64,000 nucleotides of DNA, taken from Mariniflexile fucanivorans (lineage in GTDB: Bacteria > Bacteroidota > Bacteroidia > Flavobacteriales > Flavobacteriaceae). The notes beneath the pieces were generated by a model. It did not search any database. It worked only from the letters and a program-made list of their open reading frames with translations, and was not told the DNA's origin. Shown one piece after another: positions 17,956-26,177 of the stretch. Every line of letters begins with the position of its first letter. Within the stretch, counting starts at the first letter, position 1. The position numbers and the translations under genes are program-made. The DNA lies in NCBI RefSeq assembly GCF_004341235.1, contig NZ_SLUP01000007.1:186001-250000 (forward strand). Reading direction: 5' to 3'.

Positions 17956-18639
17956 TTATTGTGTTATTAATAATTTTAAGACCTTTTTCATACCAATGGT
18001 CGCATTTTCTGCAATAACTATTAAATTCTTTTTGCTCTCCATAGCAGGTTTTGGGTCTATAAAACATGTTGGGGTGTTTTCTGGAATGTAATGTCTTAAA
18101 CCAGCTGCGGGATATACTTGCATGGAAGTACCAATAATTAAAAGGATATCGGCTGTTTTGCAAATTTCCATAGCTTTTTCAATCATAGGAACATCTTCAC
18201 CAAACCAAACAATATGCGGACGCAGTTGATGCCCTTTTGGGCATATATCACCTAATTTAATATCGGTTTTGCAATCAAAAAAAGTAGATGCATCCAACAC
18301 ATTTCTTGATTTTAATAATTCACCATGTAAATGAACGACGTTGCTGCTTCCTGCACGTTCGTGTAAATCGTCTACATTCTGGGTGATGATGCTTACTTTA
18401 AATTGGGTTTCAAGTTTTGCTAAATCATAATGTGCAGTATTGGGTTCAACCTCAAATAATTGTCGGCGACGTTGGTTGTAGAAATCTAAAACCAATTCGG
18501 GGTTTGCTGCAAAACCTTCGGGTGTGGCTACTTCCATAACATCATGACCTTCCCATAAGCCATCGGCGTCTCTAAATGTTTTTATGCCACTTTCGGCACT
18601 TATGCCTGCGCCTGTAAGTACAACTAGGTGTTTTTTCAT
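17956..18639 (-). CDS. cobB: Sirtuin NAD-dependent deacylase (CobB-type)
   Basis: The 227-residue enzyme removes acyl groups from lysines using NAD. Motifs seen are GAGISAESGIKTFRD, TQNVDDLHERAG, the catalytic His105 in HLHGEL, and RPHIVWFGE. Tyr54 and Arg57 in FYNQRRRQ match the YxxR pair that lets CobB/SIRT5 accept succinyl- and malonyl-lysine. Only two cysteines (Cys123, Cys133) are found in the zinc-ribbon region, where four are usual. The gene has its own -7 box upstream. Confidence 0.9.
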   Translation of the reverse strand: MKKHLVVLTGAGISAESGIKTFRDADGLWEGHDVMEVATPEGFAANPELVLDFYNQRRRQLFEVEPNTAHYDLAKLETQFKVSIITQNVDDLHERAGSSNVVHLHGELLKSRNVLDASTFFDCKTDIKLGDICPKGHQLRPHIVWFGEDVPMIEKAMEICKTADILLIIGTSMQVYPAAGLRHYIPENTPTCFIDPKPAMESKKNLIVIAENATIGMKKVLKLLITQ

Positions 18640-18653
18640 ACTATAAAAATAAA

Positions 18654-18661
18654 CAAAATTA
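18654..18661 (-). promoter_or_regulatory. cobB -7 box
   Basis: The minus-strand sequence TAATTTTG fits TAnnTTTG, 14 nt before the cobB start. An R2 repeat begins immediately upstream at 18663. Confidence 0.5.
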
Positions 18662-18662
18662 C

Positions 18663-18762
18663 CGTCATTGCGAGGTAGGCAGTAATCTCTTGTATTAAAA
18701 CTAAAAATTTATTCACAAATTACAATTGGCAGATTGCTTCGTCGTGCCTCCTCGCAATGACG
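18663..18762. repeat. R2 palindromic repeat, copy 1
   Basis: CGTCATTGCGAGG on the left pairs with CCTCGCAATGACG-like sequence on the right, with internal GATTGCTTCGTCGTG. Further copies are at 32257, 35974, 59844 and part of 62051. The 18640-18998 gap holds this and an R3 copy and no gene. Confidence 0.8.
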
Positions 18763-18793
18763 TTTGGATTTTAAATTGTTGCTGCGATCCATT

Positions 18794-18926
18794 TGCGTTA
18801 GGGATTATTCATCCATTTTTATTTCGATAAATTGGAATTCATGAATACTTCGTATTTGCAGCGGCATCCTTTTTTGAGGTACGAAAAAAGATATAGCGTA
18901 AAGCCCGACCCTTGTGGTAACGCCCA
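18794..18926. repeat. R3 repeat, copy 1
   Basis: GCGTTAGGGATT, then GCGGCATCCTTTTTT, then AAAAGATATAGCG, then AAGCCCGACCC and GGTAACGCC appear in this order. The same modules occur in the same order at 61978-62130 and reversed at 34312-34427. Confidence 0.75.
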
Positions 18927-18998
18927 AATATTTCAATTTATAGGATTACTTCAGTTTTTCTTCCTTAAAAATGTAGAAATGTTTGTTATTTTTGAAAC

Positions 18999-19658
18999 AT
19001 GACTGACATAAAACTTCTAGAACATTTAGAGACTTTTTTAACCGATTCTCGAAAAGAGAAATTTGCTAAAGTTTTAGCGCAACGGACTAAACATTTTACT
19101 GTAGCCACCGAAGATGTTTACCAGTTACATAATACGAGTGCTGTAATGAGAACGTGTGATGTGTTTGGAATACAGGAAGTTAATATTGTTGAAGAACAAA
19201 ATTCGAAACATATTGATAGGGAAATTGCGATGGGTGCTCAAAAATGGGTAGACTTACATAGGTTTAATACGGTAAAAGATTGTATTGCACATTTAAAACA
19301 AAAAGGTTACCAAATTGTGGCTACCACACCGCATACCAACGATTGCGAATTACACGATTTTGATGTGACTAAAAAGTCGTGTTTTTTCTTTGGAAGAGAA
19401 ACTGAGGGTCTGTCGGAAGAGGTTTTAAATGCCGCTGATTGCTATTTGAAAATACCCATGGTTGGTTTTACTGAAAGTTTAAATATATCGGTAAGTGCTG
19501 CTATTATTTTGCAACATGTTACGACCAAATTGAAACAAACCGATGTGAATTGGCAATTAACAGATGAAGAAATACTTGAAAAACGTTTGGATTGGATAAA
19601 GAAAACGATTAAAAGCTATGAAGAGATTGTTGCGAGATATTATGAAAAACAGTCTTAA
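18999..19658 (+). CDS. trmH: SpoU/TrmH-family 2'-O-methyltransferase (tRNA Gm18 type)
   Basis: The 219-residue protein has the SPOUT knot motifs NTSAVMRTCDVFGIQEV (motif 1), FFGRETEGLSEEVL (motif 2) and IPMVGFTESLNISVSAAI (motif 3). The length and the C-terminal extension (LTDEEILEKRLDWIKKTI) fit TrmH, which methylates G18 of tRNA using SAM. A -7 box (TATTTTTG, 18987-18994) ends only 4 nt before the ATG, so the message may be leaderless. Confidence 0.85.
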   Translation: MTDIKLLEHLETFLTDSRKEKFAKVLAQRTKHFTVATEDVYQLHNTSAVMRTCDVFGIQEVNIVEEQNSKHIDREIAMGAQKWVDLHRFNTVKDCIAHLKQKGYQIVATTPHTNDCELHDFDVTKKSCFFFGRETEGLSEEVLNAADCYLKIPMVGFTESLNISVSAAIILQHVTTKLKQTDVNWQLTDEEILEKRLDWIKKTIKSYEEIVARYYEKQS

Positions 19659-19743
19659 TCGAAAATAATTCCTCGAAAATCTACTTTGAGGTTTCCTTTG
19701 AAATTGTCATTCTCGTGAAAACGGGAATCTAAATGAACTTTTC

Positions 19744-19856
19744 TCAAAAGTGTAATATTAGGTCATACTGAGCTTTTCGAAATACTTTAACTTTCTGATA
19801 TTCAATATCGGTTTCGACAAGCTCAACCTGACAAAATAAATTTAATACACTTTTCA
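19744..19856. repeat. R1 repeat, copy 3
   Basis: The outer arms AAAAGTGTA (19746-19754) and TACACTTTT (19846-19854) enclose the R1 core (TGAGCTTTTCGAAAT and GTTTCGACAAGCTCAA). A separate small hairpin with TCTCGTGAAAACGGGA lies just upstream at 19711-19726. Confidence 0.8.
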
Positions 19857-19863
19857 TACAGGT

Positions 19864-20622
19864 TCATTGTTTTGTATTTTCTTCTTCGTTTTCAGATACC
19901 AAAACTAAAAATTCTTCACTACAGGTAAATAGTTTTTCTAAAAGTAGAAAGTTGTTTGCTTCGGAAAGTAATTTGCTGTCTATGTTTTTGCTTTCACAAA
20001 AATCAAAAAACAAAGGAATGTAGGCTTCTGGTATTTTAAAGTCGTTTTTCAAAAGGTTTTTATTCATGAGTTTGTGAGTTGCAAATAACGTCTGAAGGTC
20101 TTTATGGGTTATGGGTATAAATGACGTTGATTCCTGTTTTTTGTTAGTCTTAAAAAGTTTAAAAATAAGTCCTGCTATTTTAACCAAATCTAAATTTCCG
20201 CTTGGTGGCGGACTGTATAAATGCGGATTATTCTTCATGTCATTTTTTAGTTGAAGACCAAAATCAGCGGTATAAGTTTCTGCATTAAATGGTTTTTCAA
20301 TGTCTTTGGTAAGTAAAACTTCATCCAGAGTATTCACCATTTTTTTTATTTCAACTACGATCTTTTCTTCAAAAGAATTTTTATTCAAAATTAGTTTTTT
20401 TTCTTCATGAAATAGAGAGGTGAATTTTAATGTGTCTTGTATGGAAGCATCAATTGAAAAATCACCTTGTTCATTACTATAAGTGAAACTATTTTTGCTA
20501 ATGTTTGAAATTTTAGCACCTTTTACAGAAGATTCATGGTCGTAAATTCTACCATTAATTTGTTGCGATATGGCAAAAGAGGGGATGCATGTAAAAGCAG
20601 TTAAAAGTAGTAGTTTTTGCAT
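19864..20622 (-). CDS. Carboxypeptidase-regulatory-like domain protein, exported (A)
   Basis: The 252-residue product has a signal peptide (cleaved about residue 19, ISQQ). A CarboxypepD_reg-like beta sandwich follows in residues 20-105 (INGRIYDHESSVKGAKISN, then FTYSNEQGDFSIDA). The C-terminal half is helical and unassigned. Such proteins serve as TonB-receptor plug extensions or stand alone in the periplasm. It is the same type as the next minus-strand gene, upstream across a terminator. Confidence 0.72.
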   Translation of the reverse strand: MQKLLLLTAFTCIPSFAISQQINGRIYDHESSVKGAKISNISKNSFTYSNEQGDFSIDASIQDTLKFTSLFHEEKKLILNKNSFEEKIVVEIKKMVNTLDEVLLTKDIEKPFNAETYTADFGLQLKNDMKNNPHLYSPPPSGNLDLVKIAGLIFKLFKTNKKQESTSFIPITHKDLQTLFATHKLMNKNLLKNDFKIPEAYIPLFFDFCESKNIDSKLLSEANNFLLLEKLFTCSEEFLVLVSENEEENTKQ

Positions 20623-20741
20623 ATAACAAACAAAGATTGGTGTAACTGATTGTTTGTAAATGTAATACAGAGAATAATGTTCGAATTGTTATTTGTGAGA
20701 TTTTAACACTGGTGTTAACTATAATTTAAGATTTTATGCGT

Positions 20742-20770
20742 AAAAAAAGGAAGCGATTTGCTTCCTTTTT
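20742..20770 (-). terminator. Terminator downstream of the 20781-21545 gene
   Basis: GGAAGC (20749-20754) pairs with GCTTCC (20760-20765) around a 5-nt loop, flanked by a run of A on one side and T on the other. It works in the minus-strand direction as a Rho-independent terminator. Confidence 0.75.
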
Positions 20771-20780
20771 CATTTAAATT

Positions 20781-21545
20781 TTATTTTCGGCTTCTATTTA
20801 AAACCTTGTATTCTTCATAACATTCGCTAATAGCATCTAGTATTTGAAGATCGTTTGCGGTTTGTATAAAACCTTTGGAGTAATTACATTGGCTCACAAT
20901 TTCATCTAAATCAACCCGATCTACTTGTAATAAAGCCATCAGCATTTCCCTGTCAAAACGAGAAGCCAAAAGGTTTCTAATTTCATCATCTTCCTTCATC
21001 TTTTTCAGCTTACGCATTTCGTTTGGGTTTTTACCAAACATACGATGAAGAAAATCGGCAGGGTTAAAAATAGAACCTATAATTTTTGTGATAGTTGATG
21101 ATTTTCCAGCTTCATATCCACTAGGTAAACCCGAAATACTATAGCGATAATTGTTGTTAACTATAGGAACTTGTTTGATGTCTACTTCTAAATACCCCGT
21201 TAATTTTAATTCGTTTACTATTACTTCTTCCAGTGCTAAAGCTAATTCGGTAAGCTCAATTTTAGAACTTCCAAACTTTAACCAGTCATTAGTAACACGT
21301 ACTTTTATAGATTTAAAACCTAAGTATGATAAATGTAAGGTGTCGTTTACTTTGGCAACAATTTGAAAGCTTCCTTCCTTATTGGTTGCCGTTCCTTTTA
21401 CCTGGTTTAGGTTAACAATATTTACATTTTCAAGCGGTTCATCATTAGATGCATTTACAACAACTCCAATAACACTATTTAATTCTTGAGCCATGGTTAT
21501 AGCCGAAATAAATAAACATATAAAAAGGAGTAGGTGATTTTTCAT
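20781..21545 (-). CDS. Carboxypeptidase-regulatory-like domain protein, exported (B)
   Basis: The 254-residue product has a signal peptide (cleaved near MAQE) and a CarboxypepD_reg-like domain (residues 25-105: VIGVVVNASNDEPLENVNIVN, then GTATNKEGSFQIVA and LHLSYLGFKSIKV). The C-terminal helical part carries a highly charged segment (MRKLKKMKEDDEIRNLLASRFDREM in two halves). It is paralogous in layout to the 19864 gene. Its function is unknown. Confidence 0.72.
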   Translation of the reverse strand: MKNHLLLFICLFISAITMAQELNSVIGVVVNASNDEPLENVNIVNLNQVKGTATNKEGSFQIVAKVNDTLHLSYLGFKSIKVRVTNDWLKFGSSKIELTELALALEEVIVNELKLTGYLEVDIKQVPIVNNNYRYSISGLPSGYEAGKSSTITKIIGSIFNPADFLHRMFGKNPNEMRKLKKMKEDDEIRNLLASRFDREMLMALLQVDRVDLDEIVSQCNYSKGFIQTANDLQILDAISECYEEYKVLNRSRK

Positions 21546-21650
21546 GCAATTAATGGGTTAACGTAAAATATAGCGATAAAAGTACTAAACGAAACACTAA
21601 AAACGAATTTCTAGGATTTATTTTGACTTAAAATTAACAAAAACGGTTTA

Positions 21651-23537
21651 TTAGCGTCTAGAACGTCTTGGTCTTGAAACTCCTGTATCGCTTGATTTTG
21701 AGTCGCTACCAGAACGTCTTGATGCTCTATTTGGAGCACCGCTGTTCGAACTAGATTCTCCACCAGAACGTCTTGGTCTAGATTCTCCACTGCTTCTTCT
21801 TTCACTTCTTTCACCTCTGCTTGAATCACTTCTTGAGCTAGAACGTCTTTCGCTACGGTTTCCACCATCACGTCTTCCGCCGCTACGTCTGTCGTTACGT
21901 CTTCCACCGCCACCACGGTTTTCAGAAACTTCAACATTTACAAAACGTCCGTTGTGTTTGTAATCTGTAAAGAAAGCTAATATTTTATCTTTTAATTCAT
22001 TTTCAGTATTGAAGAAAGAGAAACTGTCTTTTACTTCCACTTTAAAAACATCGTCTCTACCAAGTTCTAAAACTTCTTTTAAGAAATCTTTTAACTGCAT
22101 CCAATCGAAACCATCTTTACTACCTACGTTTATAAAGTAACGTGTTGAATCGGAGCTTCCACCAAAATTGCGTCCACCTTCACGACCGCCATCTCTATCT
22201 CTAATATCAGCATCAGATACATTAAGGTTTTTAGATTTTTGGTAATAATTGAAGAAACGCGTAAACTCCACCGAGAAGAATTTTTTAATTAATTCATCTT
22301 TTGAAGTGTCTTCAAATAATTCGTTGATGCTCACTAAATGCTTATCAATTTCGTGATTAATTTCCGTATTATGAATTTTATTGGCAAGTGACATTAATTG
22401 TACTTCACATATTTCAGAACCATCAGGAATATCTTTTTTCTCAAAGTCTTTATTAATAATACGTTCAATACTTTTTATTTTACGTACTTCACTTTTAGAA
22501 ACAATAACCATAGAAACTCCCGTTTTACCTGCACGACCTGTACGACCAGAACGGTGTGTATAGGTTTCAATTTCATCAGGAAGTTGGTAGTTTATTACGT
22601 GTGTAATATCGTCCACATCAATACCACGAGCAGCCACATCGGTCGCTACAAGCATTTGTATTTGGTTGTTTCTAAACGATTTCATAACCAAATCACGTTG
22701 GTTTTGACTTAAATCGCCATGTAAAGCACCGGCACTATAACCATCTTCAATAAGGCGTTCAGCAACTTTTTGTGTATCGTTTTTAGTTCTACAGAAAACC
22801 ACCGAAAATATATCCGGATTTGCATCTGCCAAACGTTTTAAAGCATCATAACGGTCTCTTGAATTTACTAAATAGTACTCATGAGAAACCTGACTGGTAC
22901 TTTCATTTTTATTTCCAACCGTAATTTCCTGTGGATTTTCCATGAATTTTTTTGCAATCACAGAAACCTCCTTAGGCATCGTTGCACTAAACAACCAGGT
23001 GCATTTATCTTCTGGAGTATTCGATAAAATATCGGTTATATCTTCATAAAAACCCATATTTAACATCTCATCAGCTTCATCTAAAACCGCATATTCAATT
23101 TTAGAAATATCAACCAAGCGTCTGCTAATCATATCTTTAATTCTACCAGGAGTCGCCACAATAATTTGTGCGCCTTTTTTAATATCTCTGGCTTGGTCTG
23201 TAATGCTTGAGCCACCGTAAACCGCTACCACGTTTAAACCTTTACAGTATTTACCGTAAAGTTTCATTTCGTTGGTAATTTGTAAACAAAGTTCGCGCGT
23301 AGGTGACAAAATTAAACCTTGTGTAGTACGGCTATCCACATTGATTTTTTGAAGCATTGGGAAACCAAAAGCAGCTGTTTTTCCAGTACCAGTTTGGGCT
23401 AATGCCACTAAATCGGTTTCAGAATTTAATAAAATAGGAATGGCTTTGTCTTGAACTTCACTAGGTTTTGTAAATCCTAAATCGGTAATAGCGCGTAACA
23501 GGTCTTCATTAAGACCTAAATCTTGGAATGTGTTCAT
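21651..23537 (-). CDS. deaD: DEAD-box RNA helicase with RNA-binding tail
   Basis: The 628-residue protein has all core motifs: AQTGTGKT (Walker A), PTREL, VLDEADEMLNMGF, SATMP, and HRSGRTGRAGK in the second RecA domain. Residues about 470-545 resemble the DbpA/CsdA RNA-binding domain (YFINVGSKDGFDWMQL). The last 65 residues are rich in Arg, Ser and Gly with repeated RRSGG and RRS units, a flexible RNA-binding tail. It likely unwinds rRNA or mRNA during assembly or in the cold. A leader of about 105 nt lies before the ATG. Confidence 0.92.
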   Translation of the reverse strand: MNTFQDLGLNEDLLRAITDLGFTKPSEVQDKAIPILLNSETDLVALAQTGTGKTAAFGFPMLQKINVDSRTTQGLILSPTRELCLQITNEMKLYGKYCKGLNVVAVYGGSSITDQARDIKKGAQIIVATPGRIKDMISRRLVDISKIEYAVLDEADEMLNMGFYEDITDILSNTPEDKCTWLFSATMPKEVSVIAKKFMENPQEITVGNKNESTSQVSHEYYLVNSRDRYDALKRLADANPDIFSVVFCRTKNDTQKVAERLIEDGYSAGALHGDLSQNQRDLVMKSFRNNQIQMLVATDVAARGIDVDDITHVINYQLPDEIETYTHRSGRTGRAGKTGVSMVIVSKSEVRKIKSIERIINKDFEKKDIPDGSEICEVQLMSLANKIHNTEINHEIDKHLVSINELFEDTSKDELIKKFFSVEFTRFFNYYQKSKNLNVSDADIRDRDGGREGGRNFGGSSDSTRYFINVGSKDGFDWMQLKDFLKEVLELGRDDVFKVEVKDSFSFFNTENELKDKILAFFTDYKHNGRFVNVEVSENRGGGGRRNDRRSGGRRDGGNRSERRSSSRSDSSRGERSERRSSGESRPRRSGGESSSNSGAPNRASRRSGSDSKSSDTGVSRPRRSRR

Positions 23538-23621
23538 TCTTGTATAAGTATTCGATTGTATTATGTAGTGTTACATAAGAAGCGAATCGACATACTTAAA
23601 CCTAAACTTCTAGCAACACAT

Positions 23622-23657
23622 CCTCACTCTGAGGAATTATTTCAAGCGGCAAAGGTA
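23622..23657 (-). promoter_or_regulatory. Helicase -7 box and leader hairpin
   Basis: The minus-strand sequence TACCTTTG (23650-23657) fits TAnnTTTG. The resulting leader of roughly 105 nt contains a hairpin CCTCA-CTC-TGAGG at 23622-23634. Long leaders are common for autoregulated cold-type helicases; control here is only inferred. Confidence 0.45.
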
Positions 23658-23678
23658 ATCAAATATTTATAATTTTAG

Positions 23679-24575
23679 CTATTTTATGTTTTCCTTCTGA
23701 ATTATAGATAAAACCTTACTTAAAATGGGGTTTTGATTGTCTTTGTTCCAAATAGCTGAAAGTGTGGTTCTTTGTGGGATTTTAGTAAGTTCAATAAACT
23801 TAATGTTTGCATTGTTTTCCGTTTTAAGTGATTTTGGTACAATGGAAATTCCAAAGTTGTTTTCAACCAATTTATAAATAGAACCTGCATGAATGGTATT
23901 ATGTGAAACCAACGGACTAAACCCGTTATCATTGAAAATGTCCATTACTTTTTCATAATAGGAGGCGCTGTATTCGGGGTCAAACAGAATAAAATGTTCT
24001 TCTTTGAATTGCGATATTGTTTTGAAATTGGAAGCATCAATAGGATGATTTTTAGGAAGCACTAAACAAAAAGGTTCTTTTAAAATGGGATGAAGTTCTA
24101 AGCCTTTGTGCACTTTTTCCAACCTAACAAAACCAATATCAATATCTTGTGCCAACAAACCTTCAATTTGTTTATTGTTGTCCATTTCTTTTAAACTAAA
24201 TAGAATATTTGGGTGCGTTTTAGTGAAATTTAATAGTAATTCCGGAATTATTTTTTGCATGGCCGAACCTACGTAGCCAAAGTTTAATTGTCCGTCTTTA
24301 CCATCTTCCAACAACTTCGCATGGTGTAAAATGGCATCTAAACTTTTAAGATTTTTGCTGAGTTCTAACTTTAAATATAATCCAACAGTGGTGAGTTTTA
24401 CGTTTCGGTTATGGCGTTCAAAAAGTTTAACACCAAGGCTTTCTTCCATTTCTTTTATTTGTCTGCTCAATCCGGGTTGGGAAATATAAAGCGATTCGGC
24501 AGCTTTTCTAAAGTGTAAATGTTCGGCAACAGCCAAGAAATATTTTAAGTGTCTATATTCTATTTGATAACTCAT
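23679..24575 (-). CDS. LysR-family regulator, likely controlling hut
   Basis: The 298-residue protein has an N-terminal winged helix (FRKAAESLYISQPGLSRQIKEME, about 22-46) and a periplasmic-binding-type effector domain (about 92-290; LNFGYVGSAMQKIIPELLL). It is divergent from hutH with 104 nt between starts, which is the usual position for a pathway regulator. Histidine or urocanate is the likely inducer. Many bacteria instead use the GntR-type HutC. Its effector assignment is inference. Confidence 0.85.
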   Translation of the reverse strand: MSYQIEYRHLKYFLAVAEHLHFRKAAESLYISQPGLSRQIKEMEESLGVKLFERHNRNVKLTTVGLYLKLELSKNLKSLDAILHHAKLLEDGKDGQLNFGYVGSAMQKIIPELLLNFTKTHPNILFSLKEMDNNKQIEGLLAQDIDIGFVRLEKVHKGLELHPILKEPFCLVLPKNHPIDASNFKTISQFKEEHFILFDPEYSASYYEKVMDIFNDNGFSPLVSHNTIHAGSIYKLVENNFGISIVPKSLKTENNANIKFIELTKIPQRTTLSAIWNKDNQNPILSKVLSIIQKENIK

Positions 24576-24613
24576 AGTTATTAATCAGTTAAATAAATAG
24601 TCTTATTAGGTAT

Positions 24614-24633
24614 CAAATTTATCGATAATTTTG
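24614..24633. promoter_or_regulatory. Overlapping divergent lysR/hutH promoter with dyad
   Basis: The plus-strand -7 box TAATTTTG (24626-24633, for hutH) and the minus-strand box TAAATTTG (24614-24621, for the LysR gene) sit back to back. Between and across them lies an 18-bp imperfect palindrome centred on ATCGAT (24615-24632). A regulator binding here would touch both promoters. Confidence 0.55.
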
Positions 24634-24679
24634 TAATAAACGTATTTAATAATCAACTATTTAAACAAATTGGCATACC

Positions 24680-26170
24680 ATGTTTACTTACGGCATAGAT
24701 AGATTAACGGCAACAACTGTTATGGCAATAGCCAATGGTTCGCTAAAAGGCGTATTGTCTGATTATGTGATTTCTAAAATTAACGATTCCAGAAGAAAAG
24801 TGGATGTTTTAGCGGCTTCAAGTAAACCCATTTATGGTATCAATACAGGTTTCGGACCTTTGTGTGATGTTAAGATTTCACCAGATGAAACCAGTTTGCT
24901 TCAAAAAAACCTTTTAATCACCCATGCGGTTGGTGTTGGAAATCCTATTGCAAAAGAATTATCAAAAATCATGATGATTTGCAAAGTGCATGCGTTAAGC
25001 AAAGGATTTTCGGGTATTCGGTTAGAAGTTGTAGAACGTATTATTTATTTTATTGAAAACGATTTGTTGCCAGTAGTACCCGAGCAAGGCTCTGTTGGGG
25101 CTTCGGGCGATTTAGCACCTTTGGCGCATTTATTTTTACCATTAATAGGCGAAGGCGAATTTTGGGAAGGTGACACTATGATACCGACAAAAGAGGTTTT
25201 AGAGAAACATGATTTACAACCCATACAGTTAGCCGCCAAAGAAGGTTTGGCACTAATAAATGGCACACAGTTTATATTGGCCCATGCCATTACAGGGTTA
25301 AAAAAAATGGAATATTTGCTCGATTTGGCCGATGTTGCCGGTGCCATGAGTTTGGAAGGTTACCAAGGCAGCGCGTCGCCATTTAAAGAATTATTACATA
25401 GTATCCGACCTTTTAAAGGTAATTTGGAAGTCGCCAAACGTATGCGTATGTTATTTTATAAATCGAAAAATATAAAATCGCATAAAGATTGTGCCCGGGT
25501 TCAAGATCCGTACTCCATGCGTTGCATTCCGCAAGTGCACGGAGCTTCCAGAAATGCCTATTACCATTTAAATGAATTAGCGGAAATTGAAATGAATTCA
25601 GTAACCGATAACCCGATTGTTCTAAGTGAAACCGAAGCTATTTCAGGAGGCAATTTTCACGGACAACCCTTAGCGATGGCGTTGGATTATTGCTCAATTG
25701 CTGCTTCCGAATTGGGAAATATTTCAGATAGAAGATGCTATTTACTCATCGAAGGCAAATATGGATTGCCGCGTTTACTAACTGCAAGTGGTGGCTTAAA
25801 TTCAGGATTTATGATCCCGCAATACACCACCGCAGCTTTAGTAACCGAAAATAAATCCTTGTGTTTTCCGCCATCGGCAGATAGTATTCCCACTTCTTTA
25901 GGGCAAGAAGATCATGTGTCTATGGGCAGTATTTCTGGGCGACAGTTCAACCAAATATTAGGAAATATTGAAAAAATATTAGCTATTGAACTCATGTATG
26001 CAGCCCAGGCTATGGAGTTTAGGCGTCCAAATACTTTTTCAGATATTATTGAGAAAAACTTTAGAATTATCCGCAGCAAAGTGGCTAAACTAGAAGAAGA
26101 TCGCATCCTTAAAGAGGATATTAATGCATTAATCATGTTGGTGAAGAATCAAAAAATCATTGTAAAATAG
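24680..26170 (+). CDS. hutH: Histidine ammonia-lyase
   Basis: The 496-residue enzyme turns histidine into urocanate and ammonia. The MIO cofactor triad Ala141-Ser142-Gly143 is in SVGASGDLAPLAH. The segments INTGFGPL near the start, SVTDNPIV, and the late QEDHVSMGS match the HAL/PAL family. It is the first gene of a three-gene run with 7 nt before hutU. Confidence 0.95.
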   Translation: MFTYGIDRLTATTVMAIANGSLKGVLSDYVISKINDSRRKVDVLAASSKPIYGINTGFGPLCDVKISPDETSLLQKNLLITHAVGVGNPIAKELSKIMMICKVHALSKGFSGIRLEVVERIIYFIENDLLPVVPEQGSVGASGDLAPLAHLFLPLIGEGEFWEGDTMIPTKEVLEKHDLQPIQLAAKEGLALINGTQFILAHAITGLKKMEYLLDLADVAGAMSLEGYQGSASPFKELLHSIRPFKGNLEVAKRMRMLFYKSKNIKSHKDCARVQDPYSMRCIPQVHGASRNAYYHLNELAEIEMNSVTDNPIVLSETEAISGGNFHGQPLAMALDYCSIAASELGNISDRRCYLLIEGKYGLPRLLTASGGLNSGFMIPQYTTAALVTENKSLCFPPSADSIPTSLGQEDHVSMGSISGRQFNQILGNIEKILAIELMYAAQAMEFRRPNTFSDIIEKNFRIIRSKVAKLEEDRILKEDINALIMLVKNQKIIVK

Positions 26171-26177
26171 AAGGATT

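Noticed and set aside
21611-21937. Frame encoding a Val/Glu/Asp-rich protein over the helicase tail
   Set aside because: It is the shifted reading of the Arg/Ser/Gly-rich repeats of the DEAD-box helicase and has no independent start signal.
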